This document shows positions 8,774 through 17,004 of a stretch of DNA of 64,000 bases, piece by piece. How positions within the stretch are numbered: the stretch's first letter is position 1; every line of letters begins with the position of its first letter. The notes beneath the pieces were generated by a model. It did no database searches, was not told where the DNA came from, and saw only the letters and a list, made by a program, of their open reading frames with translations. The stretch spans positions 248,001 to 312,000 of the forward strand of contig NZ_QKWN01000002.1 in assembly GCF_007279655.1 (NCBI RefSeq), given 5' to 3'. The translations under genes were made by a program, and so were the position numbers. This DNA is from Robertkochia solimangrovi (GTDB lineage Bacteria; Bacteroidota; Bacteroidia; Flavobacteriales; Flavobacteriaceae).

Positions 8774-9673
8774 ATGAAGTTAAAAACTATCAAATCAAAA
8801 ATAGGAAACGCTATTATCACACAAATAGTAGAAACAGATATAAACGATGCGATGCCCATCATTCTTCCAGATGCCACGCCGGAAGAGATGAAAAAAATAG
8901 AATGGTTGGATAAACCATACAGAACCGATGATTATTTAATGAATGCAGATTCACAAGCATTTTTTATAGAAATGAACGGACGTTTATTTGTGGTAGATAC
9001 CTGTGTAGGTAATGAAAAGGAAGTATTGGGTTTCGATGGATTCAACAACCTCAACATCCCTTTTTTGGAAGCTATGGAACAGGCAGGAATTGACCGAACC
9101 AAAGTAACCGATGTTATCTGTACCCATTTGCATTTTGACCACGTGGGATGGAATACGTATAAAGAAAATGCCAAATGGAAGCCCACTTTTCCAAATGCCA
9201 AATATCATTTCGCAAAGGAAGAATACGACTATTGGGAAAAAGACGGTTTTAAAAACCACGCGTTGGGCCCTATAGAAAATGTATCGTTCTATGAATCCAT
9301 AGACCCGGTGGTCGAAGCAGGTCTGGTGAACTTTATTGAAATGGATGACGATTTAGGCGATGGTATTTCCGTTAAGCCTTCATCCGGACATAGTAAAGGA
9401 CACATCAATGTTCATTTTATTGCAGGCGACGAAACCTTTATCATAGCAGGTGATATGTGCCATCACCCTTGTCAAATTGCAAAAACGGAATGGGCAGCGG
9501 TTATCGATTATGATAGGAAAGAATCGGGCGTCACCCGACGCAGAATTTTGGGAGAATTGAGTGGTTCTGACATTTTGGTGACTTGTACCCACTTCTGTAG
9601 TCCATCTTTTGGACATATTGACGGTAACGAATCTGATGGGTTTGTGTTTAAAACCGTGGACAAAAGCAAGTAG
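8774..9673 (+). CDS. Metallo-beta-lactamase-fold hydrolase
   Basis: This 299-residue MBL-fold enzyme has the zinc motif THLHFDHVGW (HxHxDH). Further ligands are suggested by SSGHSKGH and by AGDMCHHP. A C-terminal CTHFCSPSFGHI is compatible with the last His. The fold covers lactonases, phosphotriesterases and others, so the reaction is not fixed. It stands three bases before the next gene, which suggests translational coupling. Together with the two Cys-type hydrolases it suggests turnover of esters or lactones. Confidence 0.8.
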   Translation: MKLKTIKSKIGNAIITQIVETDINDAMPIILPDATPEEMKKIEWLDKPYRTDDYLMNADSQAFFIEMNGRLFVVDTCVGNEKEVLGFDGFNNLNIPFLEAMEQAGIDRTKVTDVICTHLHFDHVGWNTYKENAKWKPTFPNAKYHFAKEEYDYWEKDGFKNHALGPIENVSFYESIDPVVEAGLVNFIEMDDDLGDGISVKPSSGHSKGHINVHFIAGDETFIIAGDMCHHPCQIAKTEWAAVIDYDRKESGVTRRRILGELSGSDILVTCTHFCSPSFGHIDGNESDGFVFKTVDKSK

Positions 9674-9676
9674 CCA

Positions 9677-10387
9677 ATGTTGGTTTCTAAATCGCATAGA
9701 AGGCTTTTTAAAAGGCTGGCATTGGTCTTAGTCTTTTTCTTTTTTATGGGTTTTTATTCCATTAAGGCACAAGTAGCTGTAGCTGAAAAGGGTACATTTT
9801 TGTTTACAGGAGTATCAATGGATATTCCAGGGAATAACAAATTTGTATTTTATTACGGTTACAGTCCATCGGATAATTTTCAGGCATTGGTAGCATTACC
9901 TTTTTTCAAACTACATAAAAACATTCAGTTCATGCCGGGATATATGATGACAAAGACTGATGGAAACGAGATCTTTACAAACCTGCAACATCATTTTTTA
10001 CCCAGTCTAATATTCAATTTCAAATTAAGCGACCGTTTTACGTTAACCGATAGGAATATGTATTTTCGATTGGAACGAAAAAATACAGATGCCGTTTCTT
10101 TTTACAGAAATAGGATCGGACTGATTTATCATACCAAGTTATTTAAAAGGCCTGCTGATATTTTTTTACACGACGCTATGTTTTGGAGCTTGGATAGTGG
10201 AAAGTTTACAAGAAATCGTGTGATTTTAGGAACAACTATAAAAGCCTTCAAATGGCTTTCACCTCAATTTTGGTATGTATTGCAAAACGATACAGGGCTT
10301 TTTCCAAGACATCAGTTTTATCTTATCTTGACTGTACCGTTGGAAAATTTTGGTGTATTTAAAAAGAAAGAAACAACGAATCAATAA
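9677..10387 (+). CDS. DUF2490-like outer-membrane protein
   Basis: This 236-residue protein has an N-terminal signal segment (LALVLVFFFFMGFYSIKAQ). The remainder is rich in alternating aromatic/hydrophobic strands (FVFYYGYSP, LIFNFKLSDRFTLTDRNMYFR, FYLILTVPL), as in small beta-barrel proteins of the DUF2490 kind. Its ATG is four bases after the MBL stop, so it belongs to the same operon. The function is unknown. Confidence 0.6.
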   Translation: MLVSKSHRRLFKRLALVLVFFFFMGFYSIKAQVAVAEKGTFLFTGVSMDIPGNNKFVFYYGYSPSDNFQALVALPFFKLHKNIQFMPGYMMTKTDGNEIFTNLQHHFLPSLIFNFKLSDRFTLTDRNMYFRLERKNTDAVSFYRNRIGLIYHTKLFKRPADIFLHDAMFWSLDSGKFTRNRVILGTTIKAFKWLSPQFWYVLQNDTGLFPRHQFYLILTVPLENFGVFKKKETTNQ

Positions 10388-10401
10388 AATAAAACCAATC
10401 C

Positions 10402-10959
10402 ATGAAAAAAGAACGATTTGAAGCAATTACAGACGCCGTAATGGCCATTATTATTACGATCATGGCATTAGAAATCGAGTTACCTAATTTCGATGAAGAA
10501 GGTATCAATGAATTTGTAATGCAAATAGGAATATATATTTTAAGTTATGCATTCATTGCTATACTTTGGATTAATCATCATAATATTTTCAGGCACGTCA
10601 AAATGGTCGATCATACTACGCTATGGCTAAACTTTTTATTATTGTTTTCGACTTCTTTGATCCCTTTAGCTACCAGAACGATTGATAAGGCTTTTTTTGA
10701 TAACAAGAGCCATATTCTATTTGCTTTGATTTTTGGTTCTGCTACGCTATTATATTTTTTATTGGATGAAAGAGCTATTAAGCTTTCGGAGAATAAAAGG
10801 GTTGCAAATACCAGAAAAATGAATATCGTGGCGACGTTGCTTTTCTTCTTGGCGATACCGTTAAGTTACGTCAGTATTTACATATCATCTGCAATATTTG
10901 TTTTAGTCCCAACCGCATATTTTTTGTTACCGCGAAAACAAATAAAGGATGTAATTTAA
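10402..10959 (+). CDS. TMEM175-like (DUF1211) ion channel family protein
   Basis: This 185-residue integral membrane protein has an N-terminal RFEAITDAVMAI motif, the family's RxxxFxDAVxAI-type signature in bacterial TMEM175 potassium channels, in its first membrane helix. About five further hydrophobic segments follow (IGIYILSYAFIAILWINHH; LNFLLLFSTSLIPLATR; and others). The bacterial proteins act as tetrameric K+ leak channels; this role is inferred here by family. It is co-directional with its neighbours, 14 bases after the previous stop. Confidence 0.8.
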   Translation: MKKERFEAITDAVMAIIITIMALEIELPNFDEEGINEFVMQIGIYILSYAFIAILWINHHNIFRHVKMVDHTTLWLNFLLLFSTSLIPLATRTIDKAFFDNKSHILFALIFGSATLLYFLLDERAIKLSENKRVANTRKMNIVATLLFFLAIPLSYVSIYISSAIFVLVPTAYFLLPRKQIKDVI

Positions 10960-10972
10960 ATTATCATGAGTT

Positions 10973-11551
10973 ATGGAAAACGAAGAATTACACCAAGAGT
11001 TGTTCGGCACTAAAAAGGAACCGCGTAAATCATTGCATACCTTTTTGAGAAACCAAAATAAAATGGTGATCAATTCATTCAATATGATTGATAGAAAGGC
11101 GGCAATTATGATAAGAATTAATGCGACCATTATATCTGTTATTATAGTGTTTTTCGACTATGTAAAAAGTATTGAAATGGGTGAATATATTGGTGCTGTA
11201 ATGGTAATTGCATCGTTTATTTCATTGCTATTGGCTATAAATGCTTCAAGACCTCATATCTTTAAATTATTCAGGAGATTCAATAAAAAATTGGGTAATA
11301 ATAATAACAATCTTGAAGAGAAATTGTTTTCAGTGGGTATGTTCGACAATGTGCCTTTACAAGAATATTTAGAAGCCTATGATAAGGTTGTGAAAAATCA
11401 AGATTTACAGGTAGGTAACCAAATAAGAACTCTTTATATTTTAGAACGATATACCAAAGATGCCTTTCTTCATTTAGAACTTTCTTATTGGGCCTTTATG
11501 ATGGGATTTACGGCTATGGTTGGATTGTTTGTTTATGGAAGTATAATTTAA
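10973..11551 (+). CDS. Stand-alone Pycsar-effector-like (PycTM/DUF5706) membrane protein
   Basis: This 192-residue protein has a cytoplasmic N-terminus (1-45), the segment NMIDRKAAIMIRINATIIS leading into a first helix (about 52-70), a second helix (IGAVMVIASFISLLLAINAS, about 75-95), a soluble loop, and a C-terminal helix (WAFMMGFTAMVGLFVYG). The D-x-KA-x(3)-I-x-INA pattern before TM1 and the overall layout match the transmembrane effector domain of Pycsar antiphage systems. Classic Pycsar effectors work with a cCMP/cUMP cyclase. None is encoded nearby, so the role may be different. Confidence 0.6.
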   Translation: MENEELHQELFGTKKEPRKSLHTFLRNQNKMVINSFNMIDRKAAIMIRINATIISVIIVFFDYVKSIEMGEYIGAVMVIASFISLLLAINASRPHIFKLFRRFNKKLGNNNNNLEEKLFSVGMFDNVPLQEYLEAYDKVVKNQDLQVGNQIRTLYILERYTKDAFLHLELSYWAFMMGFTAMVGLFVYGSII

Positions 11552-11558
11552 TTTAAAA

Positions 11559-12233
11559 ATGACTAAAGTAATTATAACCGGTGCTACGGGTATGCTTGGT
11601 AAAGCTGTCTTACAAGAATGTATAGAACACCCAAAGATTGATAAAGTGCTTATCATCAATAGAAATCCATTAGGATTAAACCACCCTAAATTGGAAGAAA
11701 TCATTTTAAAGGATTTTTCTGACATTCAGTCTATAGAAGAACAGTTAAAGGGTTACGATGCATGTTTCTTTTGTATGGGAGTATCAGCGGTAGGTATGGA
11801 TGAAGAGAAGTATACCAATATCACCTATGTAACGACTAAGGCATTTGCTGATGTACTCTATGCTGTAAACAACAATATGGTTTTCAACTATATTTCAGGT
11901 GCAGGCACCGATACTTCTGAAATGGGAAAGGTAATGTGGGCAAGAGTAAAGGGAAAAACGGAGAATTATATCCTGCAAAAAGGTTTTAAAAAGGCCTATA
12001 TGTTCAGACCGGGGATCATTATTCCGGAAAAAGGAACAAAATCAAGAACAGGCTGGTTAAATGCTACATACACCCTTATGAGTCCGTTGTTTCCTATGCT
12101 CAAAAAATTAAGTAGTGTGACCACTTCCACCAATATTGGTTTGGCAATGATAAACTCGCTTTACTTTAATGCAGATACAAACTATCTTTCAAATACAGAC
12201 ATCAATACACTTGCTAATAAAAAGAGTGAATAA
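11559..12233 (+). CDS. NAD(P)-binding epimerase-like oxidoreductase
   Basis: This 224-residue Rossmann-fold protein has the dinucleotide motif VIITGATGMLGKAV and a later FNYISGAGTD and MFRPGIIIP, typical of small NAD(P)H-binding/epimerase-like atypical SDRs. It starts seven bases after the PycTM-like gene and is the last gene of the plus-strand cluster that begins at 6026. The substrate is unknown. Confidence 0.8.
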   Translation: MTKVIITGATGMLGKAVLQECIEHPKIDKVLIINRNPLGLNHPKLEEIILKDFSDIQSIEEQLKGYDACFFCMGVSAVGMDEEKYTNITYVTTKAFADVLYAVNNNMVFNYISGAGTDTSEMGKVMWARVKGKTENYILQKGFKKAYMFRPGIIIPEKGTKSRTGWLNATYTLMSPLFPMLKKLSSVTTSTNIGLAMINSLYFNADTNYLSNTDINTLANKKSE

Positions 12234-12563
12234 TAAACATGGTGCGCAAACCTAATAAAATAACTAAGTTAACTTGAGTAAAAGTATTAATAGGCTAGAT
12301 TCTAAAAATAGATTTATAGGAATCTATAGACTATAAAGTTAGTTTAAGGCACAAACTGAGAATGCTATACAGAGAAGGGCTTAGTCTACCGGCTCTATGA
12401 TTTCATTAAAGCCCTTGAATTTCTATAAATTTCAAATGAATACTTTGAGAATTTGATAGATAATTCAGTAAGAATATTACTATGGAATTTATATTTTAGT
12501 AGGGGTGAAGGAATAAATAAGTAAAAGCACAGACACCCTGATTATCCTAAATTTTAAAACAAG
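12234..12563. other. Intergenic: start of the accessory array, degenerate repeat
   Basis: No gene is seen. AAGGGCTT/AAGCCCTT arms at 12375-12416 could form a weak hairpin. Bases 12468-12506 (GTAAGAATATT...TTTTAGTAGGGG) match 18826-18864 closely, showing that a related separator lies before the first array gene, as it does before the gene at 18923. I take this as the left edge of the accessory array. Confidence 0.5.
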
Positions 12564-13238
12564 ATGAAACGAGCTTTAACTGTTATGTTTTTTTTATTGA
12601 CTTTTCAACTAGTAATAGGTCAAGTTGCAATAATTAATGACCCTGATGGCTGGACTAATGTGCGTGAAGCTCCAGATGGAAAATCAGAAGTTATTCATAG
12701 AATCTATGAAAACGAAGTATTTTGGTATGACCCTGAACTTTCGGAAATTCAACAAGACTGGATACCCATTTATATTCCCAAAAATAAATTTTCCTTTGGG
12801 AACAGTATGTCTAATGTTATCAATGGCTTTATTCATAAATCAAGAATTCTACCTCTTGATAGTTTGAAAAGTTATTCAGGTAATGACTTTAGTTTTGAGT
12901 ACGAGATTGTAGATTTCGATTCGACAAACAGAATAATAGATAAGCAAGATGAGATATGGGTAACTTTTATTGATGGCAGGCCAGTTCATGGTACTGATGG
13001 TAATTTACCTAAAACCCAAGTAAAAAATATAGAGGTAAAAATTAATTCGAAAAGTATCAAAGTGCATCAATTGTTCTACAGTGATATCTTTGAATGTGAC
13101 AATACATTTGACACGTTTAAAATAGGAGATACTTATTTTGTATATCAATCGAATAGCGATGGAGCTGGTGGTTATGAAATTGTATGGGTTTTTACAAAAG
13201 ATGGTTTGATACAAAGACTTGTAGGTTCAATGATATAA
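12564..13238 (+). CDS. Secreted SH3b-like domain protein, unknown function
   Basis: This 224-residue protein has a signal peptide (LTVMFFLLTFQLVIGQ). Residues 22-75 resemble a bacterial SH3 domain (DGWTNVREAPDGKSEVIHRI), the region often found in secreted proteins that bind peptide or glycan. The rest is unassigned. It is the first cargo-type gene of the array, on the plus strand, and AT-rich like the following genes. Confidence 0.6.
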   Translation: MKRALTVMFFLLTFQLVIGQVAIINDPDGWTNVREAPDGKSEVIHRIYENEVFWYDPELSEIQQDWIPIYIPKNKFSFGNSMSNVINGFIHKSRILPLDSLKSYSGNDFSFEYEIVDFDSTNRIIDKQDEIWVTFIDGRPVHGTDGNLPKTQVKNIEVKINSKSIKVHQLFYSDIFECDNTFDTFKIGDTYFVYQSNSDGAGGYEIVWVFTKDGLIQRLVGSMI

Positions 13239-13406
13239 AATAAGAATCTCCGTAATACCATTTAAAGTATTGGAAATTCGCATTTGATTTATAAATTATA
13301 GCAAATCCTTTGCCTGTAATTTCAATCAAACCCAAAAGATAACAGAGAATTGAAAAAAGCAGACGTCCAATACGAGGTTGTTGCACAGCCTCTCATTATA
13401 CATCCA

Positions 13407-14222
13407 TTGAGAAAAACTATATTCATATTAAATTTTATTTTCAGCACAATAGTTTTTGCCCAAAATCCTGATGCATCTACGCGGTATGAAAAAGAATACT
13501 ATGATTTATTAAACTACATTCCAAAGAATCTGGAAACTGATTCAATTCACAACTTGGAGAGTCCAATTTTAAAAGGAAACTTAAATACGATTGGAAGTCT
13601 AAAACTATATAACGGATTTAGAGAAGAGATTAAATTATCCGAAAATGATAAAAAATGGTATGAAAATAGAATTGACCAAATTGCAACCGAATTATTTATT
13701 GACGGAAAAAGAATTTTAATAAGTGCGGAAGGAGATGTTTCTGGTTGTCCGGATAAAATGATTGACACTTTCAGATTAAAAAATATCGAGATTATAAACT
13801 TGAAGTTTTGCCATACATGTACTGATTCTTATCGAGATGAAAACTTCATTAAAAGATTTAATAGCCAAATGTATTCTTTAATGAAAATTGATCCTCCTAA
13901 TGTTAAAACTCATAAATTTTACGGAATATATTCCGGCTATCCCAAAAACAATAATAGGATTGAATTAATTCTATCTGAAGACAGAACATTTAAATTTTGG
14001 GATAAAAAAGGACACTTTTCTGATTTTACAGAAGGTTTCTGGAAAAACAGCAATGATACTCTGATTTTAAATTCCAAAACTTTTCACGAAAATGATAGTT
14101 TGTCTTATGCTTCATCAAGTGCAAATTGGATTGAATTTATTGATGTAATGTTCCGCTTAAAAAAGGAGAAGCTGATAGAATTAAATAGAGGACCAAGGAA
14201 ATTAAAAAGGATAATAGAATAA
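13407..14222 (+). CDS. Secreted hypothetical protein, probable TTG start
   Basis: An ATG exists at 13350, but its first 19 codons precede a clear signal peptide that begins at a TTG (13407: LRKTIFILNFIFSTIVFAQ). The upstream part looks like separator DNA, so I prefer the TTG start (271 residues). The mature part has CPD and CHTC cysteine motifs around residues 110-135 and then a C-terminal region (FYGIYSGYP, EDRTFKFWDKKGHF). I do not recognise the family. It is an array cargo gene followed by a strong hairpin. Confidence 0.6.
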   Translation: MRKTIFILNFIFSTIVFAQNPDASTRYEKEYYDLLNYIPKNLETDSIHNLESPILKGNLNTIGSLKLYNGFREEIKLSENDKKWYENRIDQIATELFIDGKRILISAEGDVSGCPDKMIDTFRLKNIEIINLKFCHTCTDSYRDENFIKRFNSQMYSLMKIDPPNVKTHKFYGIYSGYPKNNNRIELILSEDRTFKFWDKKGHFSDFTEGFWKNSNDTLILNSKTFHENDSLSYASSSANWIEFIDVMFRLKKEKLIELNRGPRKLKRIIE

Positions 14223-14233
14223 AATACATTGTT

Positions 14234-14299
14234 GAACGAAACCTAAAGGTAGCTTCCCGGTGAAATGACAATACGTTTAGCTACCTTTAGGTTAAGTTC
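14234..14299. repeat. Long perfect hairpin with GAAC/GTTC ends (attC-like candidate)
   Basis: AACCTAAAGGTAGCT (14240-14254) is perfectly complementary to 14279-14293, and outer GAAC/GTTC boxes (14234-14237/14296-14299) add to it. No T tract follows, so it is not an ordinary terminator. Its position right after an array gene and its AAC...GTT ends fit the other separators. Confidence 0.5.
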
Positions 14300-14371
14300 A
14301 TCTCCCGATACGGGTAATAAAGGTTTCAGTTGTTTTCTTGGCGTAGTATTCCGCTACAAAATTTGCTGTAA

Positions 14372-14683
14372 CTAGGAGAGATTACTTAAGATGGTACGAC
14401 TAGCTATATCCCCATACAGCCGATCGTTTTGCACTTCATCCTGCATTACATATACAGTTGAAATATCATAACTCCTGAGTATAGCCGAAATACGATGCAT
14501 ATAGGGAAGTTTTGGAGTGTGAACATACTCCATAGGCAGAAAGGAAGATTGCTGATTTCTAACGCTCATTTGTTTAATAACGGTGTACAGTATCATGGTA
14601 ATGATAGGGGAATAGGCTGTATCGTATTTAGTGTTATTCACCAGTGAAATTAAGGCCGGATTGTCAGGATTATTGAAATCCAT
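14372..14683 (-). pseudogene. Fragment of a TraG-type conjugation coupling protein
   Basis: The 103-residue open frame on the minus strand carries segments matching the C-terminal part of Bacteroidetes conjugative-transposon TraG: SLVNNTKYDTAYSP, LPYMHRISAILRSYD and STVYVMQDEVQND. Intact TraG proteins are several hundred residues longer. Here the reading frame stops right after the segment ILSNLS, where TraG would continue, and nothing usable precedes it. It is a remnant of an integrative conjugative element. Confidence 0.75.
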
Positions 14684-14734
14684 GGGAACTTAATCTTTAG
14701 ATACCATGTAAAACAACTTTTATGATCCGATCTT

Positions 14735-14911
14735 TTTAAAGGCATTGGCCAGGGTACTTTTAACACCTACAGTTTGTTTATCCGATTTAATTTAGAAACC
14801 CGTTATATCCAAGAACTTTTGGGACACAATAATCTTAAGACCACCATGATCTATACTCACGTAACCGAGAATAGTTTTAAAAACATCAGCAACCCATTCG
14901 ATGACCTGTAA
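14735..14911 (+). pseudogene. C-terminal remnant of a tyrosine recombinase/integrase
   Basis: The frame ending at TAA 14909-14911 reads LETRYIQELLGHN, then KTTMIYTHVTENSFKNISN and PFDDL. This is the last helix, LGH box and catalytic Tyr of a Bacteroidetes-type tyrosine recombinase. Upstream, another frame reads KALARVLLTPTV, close to the segment that normally precedes the HxLRH box, so a frameshift and decay are evident. The source could be an ICE integrase or a former array integrase; the fragment is too short to say which. Confidence 0.65.
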
Positions 14912-15048
14912 TAATTTTTATATTGCAAACTGAGAAAATGTATAATGGAAATTAAACTGATAAATAATTTGCAAAACGTGGGCATAGCCAACCAAATTGG
15001 CGGTATATGCCCAATAAAGTTCAGTATATAATCAAGTTGGCATTAATT

Positions 15049-15564
15049 ATGAGAAACCAGTTTCTAAAGAATATATTAGTTCTTACAACGATGTTGATTT
15101 CTATCAGCTCATTCGCTTGCGATTGTGATTGCGAAGGAGATTGTTCATTTAGAGTCATATCGAATCGGAATGAATTAGTTGCTCTTGTAAAAGTTATTGA
15201 ATATTCTGATTTTCTGGATTATGAAATTGATGGATATGATAAAAAAATGCCTTTTTCAATGACAGTTGAAATAATAAAAAAATATAAAGGAACTGAATCA
15301 AAAAAGAGGATTAAAATTTGGGGCGACAATGGAATTTTATGCAGACCATATATTTCGAATTTTGAGGTTGGAAAATATTATTTAATCTCACCTTTACAAA
15401 TTGAAAATAGCTCTGAAGAAGGAAATAAAGGAGATTATGATTTTTTCGCTTGTTGGACTGATTATCTCAATGTTGATTTTGATAACGGAATAGCTTATGG
15501 AGAATACACAAAACGAAAAAATAAAATATCGCTGAAAGAATTTGAAAGTGAAATAAAAAAATAA
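15049..15564 (+). CDS. Secreted cysteine-rich hypothetical protein
   Basis: The better start is ATG 15049, which leads straight into a signal peptide (FLKNILVLTTMLISISSFA); an upstream in-frame ATG at 15007 sits in separator DNA. The product of about 171 residues begins with CDCDCEGDC, followed by a beta-rich part (VALVKVIEYSD, MTVEIIKKYKG, KIWGDNGILCRPYIS, DFFACW). The layout recalls a netrin/TIMP-like OB fold, but I hold this loosely. A short hairpin (GGGCATA...TATGCCC) lies before it. Confidence 0.6.
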   Translation: MRNQFLKNILVLTTMLISISSFACDCDCEGDCSFRVISNRNELVALVKVIEYSDFLDYEIDGYDKKMPFSMTVEIIKKYKGTESKKRIKIWGDNGILCRPYISNFEVGKYYLISPLQIENSSEEGNKGDYDFFACWTDYLNVDFDNGIAYGEYTKRKNKISLKEFESEIKK

Positions 15565-15653
15565 CTATTGCCTATTATGGTTATAATTCACTGTGGTTTA
15601 GTGCCACAGCAAAATAAAAGTATAAATTAAACGGCTGGATTTCGTTGTGTGGC
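15561..15653. repeat. Possible attC-like separator
   Basis: The stop codon of the previous gene merges into TAAC, and the space ends with CGTTGTGTGGC. GCCACAGCAA (15603-15612) pairs with TTGTGTGGC (15645-15653). It matches the AAC...GTT layout of the other separators but is less symmetric. Confidence 0.4.
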
Positions 15654-15667
15654 ATAAATAAAACGTA

Positions 15668-16354
15668 ATGAACAAATTTTTAATCTATCAAATAATATTG
15701 CTGTTAACCCTTCAAGGATGTAAGGATCAAACTCAGGATCAAAATGATATTGTTACGATAAACGGAGTCACTATTAATCAAAAAATCTTAAATGAACTTA
15801 AGAAAAAACTAAACCAAGAACCAATAGAATTTGAGAAAGTAAATTATCATTACGAAAATGTAGATTCAACTTGGAAAGAAGAAACTGATACAATAAGAAA
15901 TGGATTCTATTTCAAGCAAATAAGTGAATTTAAAGCTAAAAGAATAATTCAAGATTATTCAGAAGAACTAACGGAAACAGGGCACTACATGTTCCTAAAA
16001 AATCTTGAATTTGATGATAATTGGAATAGCTTGTATGATGTGACGATTGTAAAAGCTGAAAATCAGTATGATATTTTGAAAATTATGAATACGCAAGGAC
16101 CTAACTATGATGTGACAAACGAACAAGTAATTACCAAGGTTAAAAAATGGGACGAAAAAGTCGGACTTAAAATAATTGTTGCCGATGAAGCAAGAGTTGA
16201 AGCCTTTATTTCAAAACTACCTGACGACTTGCTGAACTTTACTCAAGAAATTTATGAATTATGCCCAGATGTTATAGAGCAAGGTTATAGCGATATGGAC
16301 GAAATGATTAATGATTATAAAACAAATAAATATTTTTGGATGTGGTGGGATTAA
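15668..16354 (+). CDS. DUF4253-domain lipoprotein
   Basis: This 228-residue product has a lipoprotein signal (IILLLTLQGC, lipobox Cys near residue 18). The C-terminal half fits DUF4253: a WDEKVGLKIIVADEARVE segment, then LPDDLLNFTQEIYELCPDV and the terminal WMWWD. DUF4253 proteins are common and uncharacterised; some relatives look like immunity or accessory proteins. Array cargo on the plus strand. Confidence 0.65.
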   Translation: MNKFLIYQIILLLTLQGCKDQTQDQNDIVTINGVTINQKILNELKKKLNQEPIEFEKVNYHYENVDSTWKEETDTIRNGFYFKQISEFKAKRIIQDYSEELTETGHYMFLKNLEFDDNWNSLYDVTIVKAENQYDILKIMNTQGPNYDVTNEQVITKVKKWDEKVGLKIIVADEARVEAFISKLPDDLLNFTQEIYELCPDVIEQGYSDMDEMINDYKTNKYFWMWWD

Positions 16355-16876
16355 ATTACGCACTCAACAACGTATCCTATGAAAAGCATTAGTCGCTTTC
16401 TCCAAAGTTAATATTTTAATTTTCAACTACTTCATTATTTTGTTTTTAATATGGATGAAGCTTTGATTCATCTTTATATCAATACTATAAAAGTTGCTTA
16501 GCATCCTATATATAATCCCATTAGGTTAACCGCTCTTTACCTTTACGATGAATATCTGCCGGATTTACAACCAGGGAATTCCATCCAAAAGAAATAAAAC
16601 TGCGATGTGCTGAATAACCACAACATCCGGCCTCATAGGGCGGTACTGACTTAATGATCAGGAAAATGTTTTTAGACAAAAGTTCTTAATTGCAACGCAT
16701 CCGGAGGCATGCTAAAAGATTTACAAGCAAAAAGATCTGTACTGCAATGAACTTTCCAGCCACGTTTGTGTATGTCAATTCCAAAGAATAACTTGGCACT
16801 AGCAGTTTGTTGTGTTTTCATCTCTATAAGTTTTAGTGAACTTTAAAGATACTCGACAAGCTGCTTTTACATAGAT
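16355..16876. other. Long gap holding a separator start and an IS110 remnant
   Basis: No intact gene is present. The stretch begins with CAACAACGTATCC just after the DUF4253 gene, like the left end of a separator. It continues with the decayed IS110 transposase on the minus strand (16530-16821) and ends at the attC-like site at 16877. Confidence 0.5.
16530..16821 (-). pseudogene. Decayed IS110-family transposase N-terminus
   Basis: On the minus strand from ATG 16821 one reads SAKLFFGIDIHKRGWKVH, then KSFSMPPDALQLRTFV, a stop, HFPDH, and, in another frame, SFISFGWNSLVVNPAD with IHRKGKER. This is the N-terminal DEDD catalytic region of Bacteroidetes IS110-family transposases, broken by stops and frameshifts. 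The C-terminal two thirds are missing. Confidence 0.75.
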
Positions 16877-16995
16877 GCTATAAGTAATTGCTTGTTCTCG
16901 CCTACTTTGGAAATTCCTGCGGAATTTCCAACTTGGTGTGTACTTGCAGAGTTAAGTACCAGTCCACGCAACTACTCATAGCCTAACCGATGTGT
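16877..16995. repeat. attC-like separator, type beta, copy 1
   Basis: GCTATAAGTAATTGC (16877-16891) pairs with GCAACTACTCATAGC (16968-16982), allowing two G-T pairs. An inner hairpin GGAAATTCC/GGAATTTCC sits in the middle. A closely related copy lies at 22083-22207. The gene at 17005 starts directly after it. Confidence 0.65.
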
Positions 16996-17004
16996 CCAAT
17001 TTGA

